A stretch of 64,000 bases of DNA, taken from the NCBI GenBank assembly GCA_002503595.1, contig DASC01000135.1:1-64000 (forward strand). The letters are read 5' to 3'. The notes under the pieces were generated by a model, which ran no database searches, was not told where the DNA came from, and saw only the letters and a list, made by a program, of their open reading frames with translations. A program made the translations under genes and the position numbers. Origin of the DNA: Candidatus Methanogaster sp. UBA203 (GTDB lineage: Archaea > Halobacteriota > Methanosarcinia > Methanosarcinales > Methanogasteraceae). Positions 43,911 through 53,192 of the stretch are shown here, piece by piece. Position 1 is the first letter of the stretch; each line of letters starts with the position of its first letter.

Positions 43911-44561
43911 ATGGCTGAAGATGAAAACAGAGCTATACCGGAAGAGACTAACAAAGAAGCACCGAAGTGCCAAACCCTGCACGAATCGATGGAGCTGCTG
44001 ACAAAGCACATAGAGCAGGCGCTTAAGGAACTCGATCTCAACTCGGTTTCAGAGATGCTCGACGAGATCTTGGGTGCAAAGAGCATCTTTGTGATGGGGA
44101 CTGGTAGGTCAGGTCTCGTTGGTAAGGCATTTGCAACACGGCTCATGCATCTCGGACTGCGCGTGTATGTGGTAGGCGAGTCAACTACGCCAGCGCTGCG
44201 CTCAGGTGATGTGGTGGTCGCGATCAGCGGATCCGGTGAAACCCTCTCAATCGTCGATCTTGGAAGGGTCGTAAAGAAGATCAGAGCGTCTCTGATCGTC
44301 GTCACCTCGCAACCGGATTCCACTCTCGGAAGAATGGCAGACAAGACCGTGAGAATCTTTGGCAGAGCAAAGAATGGCAAGGGCGACTATCTTGTGCAGC
44401 ATCTCCTCGGGAAGTATGCGAAACTCTCAGAACTTGCGCCGCTTGGCACCACCTTCGAGATCACCACGCTCGTCTTCCTCGATGCAGCGATCGCAGAACT
44501 GATGGTGCGGATGGGGAAGGACTCAAAGGCACTTGAAGATATGCACGACAAACTCCAGTGA
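43911..44561 (+). CDS. hxlB: SIS-domain 3-hexulose-6-phosphate isomerase-like protein
   Basis: The 216-residue protein is a sugar isomerase (SIS) fold of the HxlB/PHI family, which converts 3-hexulose 6-phosphate to fructose 6-phosphate. IFVMGTGRSGLVGKAFATRL near residue 65 and VVAISGSGETLSIV near 115 are the sugar-binding motifs. TTFEITTLVFLDAAIAEL near the end holds the catalytic glutamate region. Archaea lacking transketolase use this step to make ribulose 5-phosphate. HPS is not in the window. It starts one base after the deaminase stop. Confidence 0.85.
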   Translation: MAEDENRAIPEETNKEAPKCQTLHESMELLTKHIEQALKELDLNSVSEMLDEILGAKSIFVMGTGRSGLVGKAFATRLMHLGLRVYVVGESTTPALRSGDVVVAISGSGETLSIVDLGRVVKKIRASLIVVTSQPDSTLGRMADKTVRIFGRAKNGKGDYLVQHLLGKYAKLSELAPLGTTFEITTLVFLDAAIAELMVRMGKDSKALEDMHDKLQ

Positions 44562-44562
44562 C

Positions 44563-45333
44563 ATGATCTCCGCGATCAGGCGATATGGCGTCGAGATCGC
44601 CTCGCTCTGCGTTGCGGTCGTGATATGGCAGCTAACTGCCCCTTATGTGACGAGGGGCAACTTCACCCTGCCCGGTTTCACCGGTGTTCTGGCGTCATTT
44701 TACAGTCTATGGGACGTTATGATCACTGATGCTGCGACCAGTCTGCTGCACTTTGGAATCGGTATGGCTGCCGGTATGTGCGTTGCGATACCGCTCGGGG
44801 TTGGTATGGGCTGGTTCCGGGTGATTGACAGGATATTCGATCCGATCATAGAGATCCTGCGCCCGATACCGCCGCTCGCATGGATACCTTTTGCAATAGT
44901 GTTCATCGGGCTCACACACACGGCTGCCGGAACCATCGTGTTTATAGGAGCGGTATTCCCGATCCTGATCAACACCTATCAGGGATTTAGGAACGTGCCG
45001 AAGGTTCTTATCGAGGCAGCGATGGTGCTTGGATGCACAAGAAATTATGACCTGATCAGGAAGGTTGCGTTCCCGTCTGCAATCCCTGATATCGCAACAG
45101 GGATCAGGGTCGCGATGGGCGTTGCATGGATGTGCGTGGTTGCGGCAGAGATGTTCGGTGTATCGACGACCGGGATCGGGTACAAGATCATACACTGGGC
45201 GCACTTTCACAGGATGGATCATGTCATGGCGTACATGCTCCTCCTCGGGTTCATTGCGCTCTTCATCGACCGGGTGTTTCGGTTTCTGGTAGACGAGCGG
45301 CTCTCCAGGTGGCGCAAAGGGGTTATTGCGTGA
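44563..45333 (+). CDS. ABC transporter permease of the SsuC/TauC type
   Basis: The 256-residue inner-membrane permease has six segments and the EAA loop (EAAMVLGCTRNYDLIRKVAFPSAIPDIATGI) typical of nitrate/sulfonate/taurine-type importers. PIIEILRPIPPLAWIPFAIV is another family mark. It starts two bases after the HxlB-like gene, but neither ATPase nor binding protein accompanies it. It may share subunits encoded elsewhere. Its substrate is unknown; transport of a sulfur compound or precursor is one guess for this class. Confidence 0.85.
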   Translation: MISAIRRYGVEIASLCVAVVIWQLTAPYVTRGNFTLPGFTGVLASFYSLWDVMITDAATSLLHFGIGMAAGMCVAIPLGVGMGWFRVIDRIFDPIIEILRPIPPLAWIPFAIVFIGLTHTAAGTIVFIGAVFPILINTYQGFRNVPKVLIEAAMVLGCTRNYDLIRKVAFPSAIPDIATGIRVAMGVAWMCVVAAEMFGVSTTGIGYKIIHWAHFHRMDHVMAYMLLLGFIALFIDRVFRFLVDERLSRWRKGVIA

Positions 45334-45394
45334 TGGACGCAACCTTGATAACGATCGGCACCAATGTTGTAGCAAAGAAACAGGAGGTTTGTAA

Positions 45395-45979
45395 ATGGAC
45401 ATTGATAGACCGGTGCAAGAGGTCATGTCACCACGCGTGATCACAGCAGAGATTGGCGACTCGCTGGTGAATATCGCAAAGGAGATGATCAAATATGATA
45501 AGTCAAGTGTAGTCATTACAGAAGATGAAAAACCAGTCGGTATCATAACCGAACGCGACATCTCACGCAAGATTATACCTGATGACAGGAAACCAAGTAC
45601 CGTACCGCTTTCTGAGATCATGACGTCCCCGTTGATCACCGTTGACCAGAATACGCCAGTGAGCGACGCGATTCAGATGATGCTCTCGAATAAGATCAGA
45701 AGGCTGCCAGTCTTCCGAAACGATACCTTAATCGGCATCATCACGAGCCAGGACATCGTTACCGTATCCTCTGAGATGAGCGACGCCCTGCGGGAACTCA
45801 TGGAATCCGAGGTTGAATCCCTACTGACATCGGATTTCGAGGGTATGTGCGATGCCTGCGGGCAGTATTCATACCATCTGACCGTCGTCGATGGGAGGTC
45901 GCTATGCGATGACTGCAAGGACCTCAGGTGGAAAGAACCAACCGATTCCAGCCACGACTCTGCGTACATAGAGGGATAA
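45395..45979 (+). CDS. Two-CBS-domain protein with C-terminal zinc ribbon
   Basis: The 194-residue protein has two CBS domains (about residues 8-62 and 72-125; EVMSPRVITAEIGDSLVNIA and SEIMTSPLITVDQNTPVSDA). A 4-cysteine zinc ribbon follows (CDACGQYSYH and CDDCKD). CBS pairs bind AMP, ATP or SAM and control partner proteins. A strong CAGGAGG precedes ATG 45395. Its place between a permease and an Lrp regulator suggests a regulatory role for the cluster. The partner is unknown. Confidence 0.85.
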   Translation: MDIDRPVQEVMSPRVITAEIGDSLVNIAKEMIKYDKSSVVITEDEKPVGIITERDISRKIIPDDRKPSTVPLSEIMTSPLITVDQNTPVSDAIQMMLSNKIRRLPVFRNDTLIGIITSQDIVTVSSEMSDALRELMESEVESLLTSDFEGMCDACGQYSYHLTVVDGRSLCDDCKDLRWKEPTDSSHDSAYIEG

Positions 45980-45982
45980 CGG

Positions 45983-46471
45983 ATGGATCTCGCACAGAAC
46001 ATACTTGAGATCATCGAAAACGATCCGAAAATCGATATTAGCGAGATTGCAGCCCTTACTGGCAGGTCGGATGAAGAGATCAGGGATTGTGTATGTCAAC
46101 TGGAAGGGGACGGCACAATCCGCAAATATAAGACCATCATCGATTGGGATAAAGTAAATAATGGGTTTGTTTACGCGATCATCGAGATAAAAGTATCCCT
46201 TGAGCGCGAAACCGGATACAATGTGGTTGCAGACCGCATCTCAAAATTCCCTGAGGTTAGATCGGTCAGATTGATATCAGGGGATCATGATGTCTCGCTC
46301 ACCGTACGCGGCAAATCGATGAAGCAGGTTGCGTTTTTTGTCGCAGAGAAGATTGCGACCCTGCCGCAGGTGCAGAGTACTGCCACCCATTTCGTTCTGA
46401 AGACCTACAAGGAGGATGGTGTGATCCTGCATGAAACAGAGCATACAGAACGTCTCCCGATTGTTGCATAA
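45983..46471 (+). CDS. Lrp/AsnC-family transcriptional regulator
   Basis: The 162-residue protein has an N-terminal helix-turn-helix (DISEIAALTGRSDEEIRDCVCQL). A RAM ligand-binding domain follows (FVYAIIEIKVSLERETGY, then ISGDHDVSLTVRGKSMKQVAFFV). Regulators of this family sense amino acids and control their metabolism. It begins 3 bases after the CBS gene, and the aminotransferase downstream starts 7 bases after its stop. This Lrp-aminotransferase pair is common in archaea, so amino-acid-dependent regulation of the pair is likely. Confidence 0.9.
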   Translation: MDLAQNILEIIENDPKIDISEIAALTGRSDEEIRDCVCQLEGDGTIRKYKTIIDWDKVNNGFVYAIIEIKVSLERETGYNVVADRISKFPEVRSVRLISGDHDVSLTVRGKSMKQVAFFVAEKIATLPQVQSTATHFVLKTYKEDGVILHETEHTERLPIVA

Positions 46472-46478
46472 AAGGCAG

Positions 46479-47630
46479 ATGCGAGTCTCAGACACGGTGC
46501 AGAGTGTGCCGCCGTCTGGCATCCGCAGGTTCTTTGATCTGGCAAACGAACTTGAGGATGTGATCTCGCTCGGCGTTGGCGAACCCGATTTTGTGACTCC
46601 GTGGCATATCAGGGAGTCGTGCATCCACGCGCTCGAGCAGGGACACACCTCGTACACATCCAATCAGGGACTCCCTGAGTTGCGAGAAGAGATCGCGGAC
46701 ACGTTCCTGCGGGATCACTCACTCCACTACGATCCGAACGAGGAGATACTGATCACGACCGGGGTGAGCGAGGGAATAGACCTTGCGATGCGTGCGATTC
46801 TGAATCGTGGCGAGGAGGTCATCATCTCTGAGCCGTGCTACGTCTCTTACACCCCGACCGTGATCTTTGCCGGCGGAGTTCCGGTTACGGTTGCCACAGG
46901 CATCGAGAACGATTTCAAGGTTACTGCAGAGCGGATAGAGGATGCGGTAACGGAAAAGACGCGTGCAATCATGATCAATTACCCGAATAACCCGACAGGC
47001 GCAACAATGGAAAAGAAGGATCTCGAAGAGATTGCAGATGTTGCAACCGAGTACGATCTGATAGTCATCTCTGACGAGATCTACGATAAACTCACTTACG
47101 ACGGAAAACATACCTGTTTCTCATCCTTAAACGGAATGATTGCGAACACGGTTCTGTTCAATGGGTTTTCAAAGTCTCATGCGATGACCGGACTTCGGGT
47201 CGGATACGCGCTTGGAAGCAGTGACATCATCGGAGCGATGACGAAGATACACCAGTACACTATGCTCTGCGCCCCGATCACCTCGCAGATAGCTGCAATC
47301 GATGCGCTTCGGAACGGGAGGGCGGAGATGGAGCGGATGGTGCGGGAGTACGACCGCAGGAGACATCTGATCATCAGCGGATTTAACAAGATCGGGATTG
47401 ACTGTTTCTGGGGAAAAGGAGCGTTCTATGCGTTCCCATCGATTGCGGGCACGGGGATGACCGCGGATGAATTTGCAGAGCGGCTGATGCTTGAGAAGCG
47501 GGTGGCTGTCGTTCCAGGGAATGTGTTCGGGGACTGTGGTAGTGGATTTCTGCGGTGCTCGTATGCTGCATCGAGGGATGACATAAAGGAGGCACTTCTA
47601 AGGATCGGGGAGTTTGTTGAGTCGATTTAA
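46479..47630 (+). CDS. Class I/II aminotransferase (aspartate aminotransferase fold)
   Basis: The 383-residue PLP enzyme shows SLGVGEPDFVTPWHI, GLPELREEIAD and the PLP lysine in NGFSKSHAMTGLRVGYAL near residue 230. NYPNNPTGATM and YAASRDDIKEAL are further family marks. It is full length. The MRVSDTVQSVPPSG start at 46479 matches homologues better than the longer frame from 46431, which would overlap the Lrp gene. Lysine-, alanine- or aromatic-type activity cannot be told. PLP would come from PdxS. Confidence 0.9.
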   Translation: MRVSDTVQSVPPSGIRRFFDLANELEDVISLGVGEPDFVTPWHIRESCIHALEQGHTSYTSNQGLPELREEIADTFLRDHSLHYDPNEEILITTGVSEGIDLAMRAILNRGEEVIISEPCYVSYTPTVIFAGGVPVTVATGIENDFKVTAERIEDAVTEKTRAIMINYPNNPTGATMEKKDLEEIADVATEYDLIVISDEIYDKLTYDGKHTCFSSLNGMIANTVLFNGFSKSHAMTGLRVGYALGSSDIIGAMTKIHQYTMLCAPITSQIAAIDALRNGRAEMERMVREYDRRRHLIISGFNKIGIDCFWGKGAFYAFPSIAGTGMTADEFAERLMLEKRVAVVPGNVFGDCGSGFLRCSYAASRDDIKEALLRIGEFVESI

Positions 47631-47761
47631 GTGTTGTAGTGTAATATAACGTGCCATAAACTTCGAGTTCGCGCCGATGCGTTAGCATCACCTCAAACTT
47701 TATCATAACTACTGCCATAGAGTGAAGTATCAATCCGGTTAACAGATACAAGGTGAAAAAT

Positions 47762-47953
47762 ATGAGAGCGCTTCAGAAACAGTATGTTGTGGATGGGAAG
47801 GGACAAAAAACAGCAGTGATCCTTTCGATTGAGGAGTATGAGGAACTTGTAGAAGACCTCCACGACCTATCGATCATCGCCGAACGCCGGGATGAGCCCA
47901 CAATAACATTCGAAGATGTCAAGAAAGGGCTGAAAGAAGATGGGCTCTTATGA
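47762..47953 (+). CDS. Phd/RelB-type antitoxin
   Basis: The 63-residue protein has the YefM/Phd pattern, KTAVILSIEEYEELVEDLHDL, followed by an acidic tail (EEP-type and KKGLKEDGLL). It represses its own promoter and blocks the RelE/ParE toxin next door. The frame's ATG at 47753 lies nine bases upstream of the preferred start. The stop lies 14 bases inside the toxin gene, a typical overlap. Confidence 0.75.
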   Translation: MRALQKQYVVDGKGQKTAVILSIEEYEELVEDLHDLSIIAERRDEPTITFEDVKKGLKEDGLL

Positions 47954-48203
47954 AATTCGATGGAAGAGTTCGGCAGCACGAGATTTACACAGCATTGACC
48001 CGCAACAAGTCCCGCGGATTATAAAAGCCATCGAATCGCTTGCGGACAACCCGTTTCCTTCGCAGCACCGTAAGATTCGGGGGTCAGTTCGGGATTACAG
48101 GATTCGGATCGGAGATTATAGAGTTATCTATCAGGTGCATACCAGACCCGGAATTGTCATCATTTATCATATCCGGCATCGCAGACATGCGTATCGCAGG
48201 TGA
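47940..48203 (+). CDS. RelE/ParE-family toxin
   Basis: The 87-residue protein follows the RelE/ParE plan. YEIRWKSSAARDLHSIDPQQV and RKIRGSVRDYRIRIGDYRVIYQV hold the conserved basic strand, and IVIIYHIRHRRHAYRR closes it. Members cut mRNA at the ribosome or poison gyrase. Unlike the RelE at 21898 it is intact. It is translated with the antitoxin by overlap. The next gene converges on it with a hairpin in between. Confidence 0.85.
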   Translation: MGSYEIRWKSSAARDLHSIDPQQVPRIIKAIESLADNPFPSQHRKIRGSVRDYRIRIGDYRVIYQVHTRPGIVIIYHIRHRRHAYRR

Positions 48204-48244
48204 TTGAGATGGTTGAAATGCTCGCCCTGCGAATGTGGCTGGGG

Positions 48245-48297
48245 GTATAAATAGGAATATCTCCTCGGAACCGGTTTTAGTTCCCCCAATGAGGAGA
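48245..48297 (+). other. TATA-like box followed by a nested hairpin between convergent genes
   Basis: TATAAATA (48245-48252) is a near-ideal archaeal TATA box on the plus strand with no gene behind it. It is followed by TCTCCTC (48260-48266) and GGAAC (48267-48271), which pair with GTTCC (48280-48284) and GAGGAGA (48291-48297). The stem could end both the toxin and the phosphotransferase transcripts, or form a small RNA started by the TATA box. The context is otherwise empty. Confidence 0.4.
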
Positions 48298-48298
48298 A

Positions 48299-49372
48299 CT
48301 ATCCCGAAAAATACGAATTCACATTCTTATAATCGAACTCATCATCCGTAAGCGCGTTTCTTATGAAATTAAACAGCTTCGCCCTGACCTCGCGGTCAAG
48401 ATTCGGATACCACACAGGGCTTGCCACCACGAGTCCGCGAAACGCGTAGAAGAGCTGGATAACCTTCAAGACATCCCAGTCTCCTGTTTCTTCAAGATAA
48501 TGCTCCATGAACCGGTCGTACATCCTTTTGAAGTCGTGATCCAGCCGACCGTGCTCCTGAAGCGAGTAAAAGATGTAATTGGTGGTCATGCACGATAGAT
48601 CGTCTGCTGCCTCGCCCCATTCACCGCGGCTCCGGTCGAGCACAGTAAAGTCAGTTCCTTCCCGAAACATCACGTTCCACGGGTGGAAATCTCCGTGAAC
48701 CATACACAACCGGTCTGTTCTCGATTTTATCTTCCATCTCCAGTCGACACATGATCTCTCGATCTCGGCAAGTTCCTTTCCTGTGATAAAGTCGAGATCG
48801 TCAGGATAACTGTCCATCAAGCCCATGATGCACTCGCCATGCCCGACAAGGTCCCTGATCCGCCTTACGTAGAGTTCCCGGCTATCATGCTTCCGGGCGT
48901 GAATATCAGCCAGATAACCTGATAATGCACTTGCCCGCTCTACATCCAGTTCGGTTGCACCATTTGAGCGGATCCGCTCAAGATCAAGGAAATATTCGAC
49001 ACCCTCGACCTCCTCCATCAGCAGGAAATACTCCTCTGCATCGCCTGCCGACTTGAGTCTGCCATCGTGCGTGAAATAGCCGCAATCGATCGACCGCACG
49101 TGCTCTGGCAGTCTGTTAAATGTTGCGTGCTGCCAGATCAGGATCTGCGCCCGGTCAGAGAAATGATCGTGACCGAACCCGCCTCCGGTCCGCATGGACG
49201 AGAGGACTGCGGATTTGGCTTCGCCATCTGCCAGGAATCTGATGAGGAGTGGTTTACCGTATCCGAACTCTTTGAGTCCTTCCTCGGTCTCGCCGAGTTT
49301 TCCTGTGCCTGTTACTACGATCTCCTTTTTGTACACCTGTTTCAGGTACTCGGCGATGTCGTCTGGTTTCAT
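48299..49372 (-). CDS. Aminoglycoside/choline-type phosphotransferase family protein
   Basis: The 357-residue protein has the APH kinase fold. MVHGDFHPWNVMFREG near residue 224 carries the catalytic Brenner motif. The following metal-binding VLDRSRGEWGEAADDLS has DRS where DFD/DWE is usual. The N-terminal part contains the GTGKLGE-like loop and LLIRFLADGEAKSAVL with the lysine. Such kinases act on small alcohols, sugars or antibiotics, and archaeal members have no proven substrates. It stands alone between the RelE toxin and the R-M genes. Confidence 0.8.
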   Translation of the reverse strand: MKPDDIAEYLKQVYKKEIVVTGTGKLGETEEGLKEFGYGKPLLIRFLADGEAKSAVLSSMRTGGGFGHDHFSDRAQILIWQHATFNRLPEHVRSIDCGYFTHDGRLKSAGDAEEYFLLMEEVEGVEYFLDLERIRSNGATELDVERASALSGYLADIHARKHDSRELYVRRIRDLVGHGECIMGLMDSYPDDLDFITGKELAEIERSCVDWRWKIKSRTDRLCMVHGDFHPWNVMFREGTDFTVLDRSRGEWGEAADDLSCMTTNYIFYSLQEHGRLDHDFKRMYDRFMEHYLEETGDWDVLKVIQLFYAFRGLVVASPVWYPNLDREVRAKLFNFIRNALTDDEFDYKNVNSYFSG

Positions 49373-49499
49373 GATGTTTATCTCCTTTTATAACCCTGAT
49401 GTAACATCTTTTGCGTAAGTTATAACTGTTATGACATTTCAAGCCGGAAAATACTCCCATTGTAACCAATTTGACGAACTTTAAACCATAAATGATGGT

Positions 49500-50342
49500 T
49501 CAATCTATTAACCTTCCCCTTTCGGTGGATCTCTCTGGATTCCACCATTCTTTCTCTAGATGATCCTTGACCAGATTGAATAACTCCCATACAAGCTGTG
49601 CATCAATCGGATTCAATGGTTTCTGCTTATGTTTCTGTCTTCTCAAGACAAATATCTCATCGATCTGCGTATGCTTTGGATTTACGCTCTTGTCCAGCGC
49701 ATTCGCCTCTGTAACAACAACATATAATGAATAAGGGTTTCCTCTCTTTAACCGTTCCGCCGCATAAGCAGCCCCATCCAGCATCGTCTTATCGAGATAT
49801 GTCTTGCATTCTATCGCTACGATCGGAACTAAAATATTTTTTTGGATGGTGGCATGCATCTCCCTATCCGATGAAAATATGCAGAAAATCTCTTTGCCTA
49901 TGGCAAAATCCTGATCCTTGACCTTGATGTCGACTCCCGGATTTCTCTCCCATTCGTCGATGTTCTTTGGAGAGAAACTCATATCAACATAAGCTTTCCC
50001 AGGACCCAATGTCAATTGCTTACCACTCAAAATTGGCAGTCCCTCAAACAAAAAATACAAAAACTCCTCTATAACCGTTGAATGCAATTTTGATTGGGAT
50101 GTGAACCCATATCTGTTACCCCGCTCTTTTTTAAAGTGGGATTGATCGATAAAGTCCTTATATTCGTTTAAAAACTTCACTCTATCAAATATATACTTTT
50201 TGGAAGTGCCAGTAATGGATTCATTATGCCCTTTCCATTCATCATACTTCTCTTTGATCTCGCGAAGTAATTTGATATTCTCTTTGACCTTTTCATCCTT
50301 CAATTTCCGCTCTATATTGTTCCCATGTATGAATGGTAGCAT
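49500..50342 (-). CDS. Type II restriction endonuclease, Bpu10I-like
   Basis: The 280-residue protein contains LVPIVAIECKTYLDKTMLDG, a PD-(D/E)XK-type EC-K motif near residue 177. Further on is YVVVTEANALDKSVNPKHTQ. The pattern resembles the Bpu10I family of restriction enzymes, whose two-subunit members cut an asymmetric site. I cannot name the recognition sequence here. It overlaps nothing but follows the DNA methylase by only 4 bases on the same strand. The pair forms a type II restriction-modification system. Confidence 0.75.
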   Translation of the reverse strand: MLPFIHGNNIERKLKDEKVKENIKLLREIKEKYDEWKGHNESITGTSKKYIFDRVKFLNEYKDFIDQSHFKKERGNRYGFTSQSKLHSTVIEEFLYFLFEGLPILSGKQLTLGPGKAYVDMSFSPKNIDEWERNPGVDIKVKDQDFAIGKEIFCIFSSDREMHATIQKNILVPIVAIECKTYLDKTMLDGAAYAAERLKRGNPYSLYVVVTEANALDKSVNPKHTQIDEIFVLRRQKHKQKPLNPIDAQLVWELFNLVKDHLEKEWWNPERSTERGRLID

Positions 50343-50346
50343 TTCA

Positions 50347-51300
50347 TCACCCCAGAAAGTCTTGCAGCCTTGATTGCTTCCTATATTCTTTGATTCTCTC
50401 TTCTGCGGTATTACAATAATTTTCAGATATATCGATCCCTATGTGCCTCCGATTTAATTTTTCCGCAACCAGCGTCGTCGTCCCAACGCCATTGAACGGG
50501 TCTAAAACGATATCATCTACATAACTGAATAATCTCATCAAACGATAAGGTATCTCTTCTGGAAACATTGCCGGATGATCATACATTTTCATGTTTCTCT
50601 CAGGAGCAACGTCCCACTTTGCATATACCCATTTCTTAAATTCATCACCTGTAATATCTATTTTATCCGCATCCCCTGTCTTTTTATGCGAGTCTTTGCA
50701 GAATATCTCAATAAATTCCCAAGTGTATTTCAAATACGGCATACTCGGACTTTTCCAGCTTCCCCACGCCGTGTATTTGCAGTTATAGTTGTGCTTATCC
50801 CATAGTATTTCCCCTTTCCAAAGCAGCCCCAAAGCTGATAATTGGTTTGAGATGATGTGGTGGGTCGGTATATAATCAGAAAACATTGGTTGAACATTGA
50901 CACAGATACGACCAGCAGGCTTTAAAATTCTAAAACATTCTGCCCATATCCTATTCAATTTTGAAAAATAGTGAGACCAGTGGATGGCATCCTGACCTTC
51001 ATCCTCTTCATACTCCAAACCAAAATTATAGGGCGGCGATGTGATGAGTATATCGATAGAATTATCGGGTATTTCTTTCAATATATTTTCGCTGTCTCCA
51101 CAGTGGACCTTATTGACCCATCTGGAAATATCGGCTTCTTCAATTTCTGTTTTAGTACCGATTTTGTATTTAGTCCCCTCTCTACGTATTTCTTTATCCT
51201 TTCGATCTTTTACTTTCCGTTCTCTACTCAACAACTTTGCATCCGGATATTCCCCCGATCCGTTCGTTTTCTTGGCGGTTGTAGATTGGAGTTGCTGCAT
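50347..51300 (-). CDS. DNA (cytosine-N4 or adenine-N6) methyltransferase
   Basis: The 317-residue enzyme is the modification partner of the restriction nuclease downstream. ILITSPPYNFGLEYEEDEG near residue 84 is the catalytic SPPY motif, typical of N4-cytosine types. VLDPFNGVGTTTLVAEKLNRRHIGIDIS near the C-terminus is the SAM-binding FxGxG motif, giving the beta class order. It is transcribed toward the restriction gene. A specific target cannot be told. Confidence 0.88.
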   Translation of the reverse strand: MQQLQSTTAKKTNGSGEYPDAKLLSRERKVKDRKDKEIRREGTKYKIGTKTEIEEADISRWVNKVHCGDSENILKEIPDNSIDILITSPPYNFGLEYEEDEGQDAIHWSHYFSKLNRIWAECFRILKPAGRICVNVQPMFSDYIPTHHIISNQLSALGLLWKGEILWDKHNYNCKYTAWGSWKSPSMPYLKYTWEFIEIFCKDSHKKTGDADKIDITGDEFKKWVYAKWDVAPERNMKMYDHPAMFPEEIPYRLMRLFSYVDDIVLDPFNGVGTTTLVAEKLNRRHIGIDISENYCNTAEERIKEYRKQSRLQDFLG

Positions 51301-51480
51301 AGGTATGACATCGAGTGTAATGATTAATAAACCCTCCAGAATATTATATGCTCACAAGAGTTCGCACCTCAAAACCGCACCATCAGCGCGCCCAACCCGA
51401 CTGCGGCAACTACGTACCCGCCACGCCCATCGACCTGCTTGCCTGATCGGAGGGCGCGACGGATGATTTATCATTTATCT

Positions 51481-52230
51481 TCACAGCCCCGCAATCGCGC
51501 TCTCTGTCCAGATCGTGAGCCTGCCTGCGTGTGTGCCAGGTGCGAGCATTTCCGCATTCAACCGGTCGCACATCACGACATCCACGCCAGAGAGGTTGCG
51601 CGCACCCTTCTCGATGCCGCTGTAATCGGATGTCACGATCAGGATGCTCTTTGGCTTCTTGTATTTTCTGCCACGAAGCTTCCCTCTGCCTGCCCTGATA
51701 TGCTTCCCGGTCTTGGCACGGATCACGTCCTGCCAGAGGTTGATCGCCTGCAAAACCTCGCAAACGTCCTTGGTCTTCGCCAGACTCCCAAACGCATCCT
51801 CAAGAACGATCGGAAGACCGAGATCTGCCTCGAACCTGTGTCCTCTGTTAGTAACGAGGTCAGGATTGGTTGTGGCTGCAATCGCTGACCTGATCGCAAA
51901 CCTTCGCTCCTTCCTGTTGATCTTCTCGCTCCAGTCCTTCTCTGCCTTTGGTGGATGCGCTTTTCTGCCGCCCTTTGCCTGCGGAACCCGTGCAGCGCGG
52001 TTTGAGTTCACAAGTCGTGGAATCTGCGCTATCCCCCTGCCTGATCCAAGCGAGCGCGCCGATGTCCTCATGCCCGCGTACGCTGTTACGCCATACGGCT
52101 GCCTGCGGTTTGCCTGCGCGGCAAGGACTGCTTTTTTGATGAGGTCCGGGCGGTAGGCTTCGGAAAATACATCTGGGAGATCGATTTCACGTAAAACGTC
52201 TCCGGATAAACTTAAAACATTGGTTTTCAT
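51481..52230 (-). CDS. rpl4: 50S ribosomal protein L4 (uL4)
   Basis: L4 lines the ribosome exit tunnel and binds 23S rRNA. The 249-residue archaeal/eukaryal-type sequence has [40 protein letters not shown] and the basic [20 protein letters not shown] region. [19 protein letters not shown] follows near the end. Archaeal S10-type clusters usually continue with rpl23, rpl2 and rps19, yet here the next genes are a restriction-modification pair on the same strand, 180 bases away. The protein is full length. Confidence 0.96.
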   Translation of the reverse strand: MKTNVLSLSGDVLREIDLPDVFSEAYRPDLIKKAVLAAQANRRQPYGVTAYAGMRTSARSLGSGRGIAQIPRLVNSNRAARVPQAKGGRKAHPPKAEKDWSEKINRKERRFAIRSAIAATTNPDLVTNRGHRFEADLGLPIVLEDAFGSLAKTKDVCEVLQAINLWQDVIRAKTGKHIRAGRGKLRGRKYKKPKSILIVTSDYSGIEKGARNLSGVDVVMCDRLNAEMLAPGTHAGRLTIWTESAIAGL

Positions 52231-52235
52231 CTAAA

Positions 52236-53192
52236 TCACCCCTGATGCGATTCTTTGCTGATATAATTGATCGCAGGAGCGTCCAACGGCGGCTTGCCGC
52301 GTATGGGCGGTCTCATCCGGATCAATCTCTTTGACGGACCAGGAACGCTTCCGCGAATCATCACGTACCCGTTTTTGACGATGCCGTAGTTTATGAATCC
52401 GCCATCCGGAGTCACTTCAGTTCCGTCAGATCCGATCTTTAAGATCCGTTTGTTAAATTCGGTGCGCTGGTAGTACCCGGTCTGCCCCATCAGCGGCACA
52501 GTTCTCCGCACATAATGCGGGGTCCATGGACCAAGGTTTCCGATGTGCCGCTTCTTTCCGGTGCGGCTATGCTTGCCCTTCTGCAGCTGCACACCCCATC
52601 GCTTCACAGGTCCCTGCGTCCCTTTTCCGGTGGTTATCGCGGCAACATCCGCAAACTCGCCGGGAGCGAAGAGATCTGCCATCTGATACTCCTTCCCGAG
52701 AATCGATCTGCCGTACTCGAACTGCGCGGCAACGTCCCCACCAGCGATCAGCGTCTCCATCACGTCAGGCGTCTTCTTTGGAATCCCTGAAACGAGGTGC
52801 GGCATGGTCTGGACGACCGCACGGATCTCGCGCACCGCGCCCTCCTCAAGAGCGCGTTCGATGTTATCATTATCACGGTCTGCCCACACCTCTGTAATCA
52901 ATTTCATCCCATAATATCCCCGGTCTGTGTAGGCACGCAGCGCAACAGCGCGCATGGCAGGAGTCTCGATGATCGTTACAGGCACCGATATCTCAATACC
53001 CGATGTAATGCTGTTCGGACGGTCGTCGATCATCAGCACATGGGTCATTCCTGCCTTGTACCCTGCAAAATCCTGTATCTTCGGCTCTTCTCCATCGGTC
53101 CGCCACGATCGTATCCGTGCGATCGGTTTCTTTGCTTTTTTTCTCGGGCTGAATGCAAGTGACCCTCTTCTTGGTCTGTGTATCGTTGGCAT
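52236..53192 (-). CDS. rpl3: 50S ribosomal protein L3 (uL3)
   Basis: L3 binds near the peptidyl-transferase centre. The 318 residues are archaeal in style: a basic [18 protein letters not shown] start, [40 protein letters not shown] near residue 195 and [20 protein letters not shown]. It precedes rpl4 by 5 bases, so the two are translated together. Its upstream neighbour is a divergent TrkA-DHH gene rather than another ribosomal gene, making it the start of the transcript. Confidence 0.96.
   Translation of the reverse strand: MPTIHRPRRGSLAFSPRKKAKKPIARIRSWRTDGEEPKIQDFAGYKAGMTHVLMIDDRPNSITSGIEISVPVTIIETPAMRAVALRAYTDRGYYGMKLITEVWADRDNDNIERALEEGAVREIRAVVQTMPHLVSGIPKKTPDVMETLIAGGDVAAQFEYGRSILGKEYQMADLFAPGEFADVAAITTGKGTQGPVKRWGVQLQKGKHSRTGKKRHIGNLGPWTPHYVRRTVPLMGQTGYYQRTEFNKRILKIGSDGTEVTPDGGFINYGIVKNGYVMIRGSVPGPSKRLIRMRPPIRGKPPLDAPAINYISKESHQG

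Noticed and set aside
49500..51300. Type I or III restriction system
   Set aside because: There is only one methylase and one nuclease gene, with no helicase or specificity subunit, so it is type II.
51301..51480. rpl23 remnant downstream of rpl4
   Set aside because: No L23-like sequence can be read in any frame; only a short hydrophobic peptide appears.
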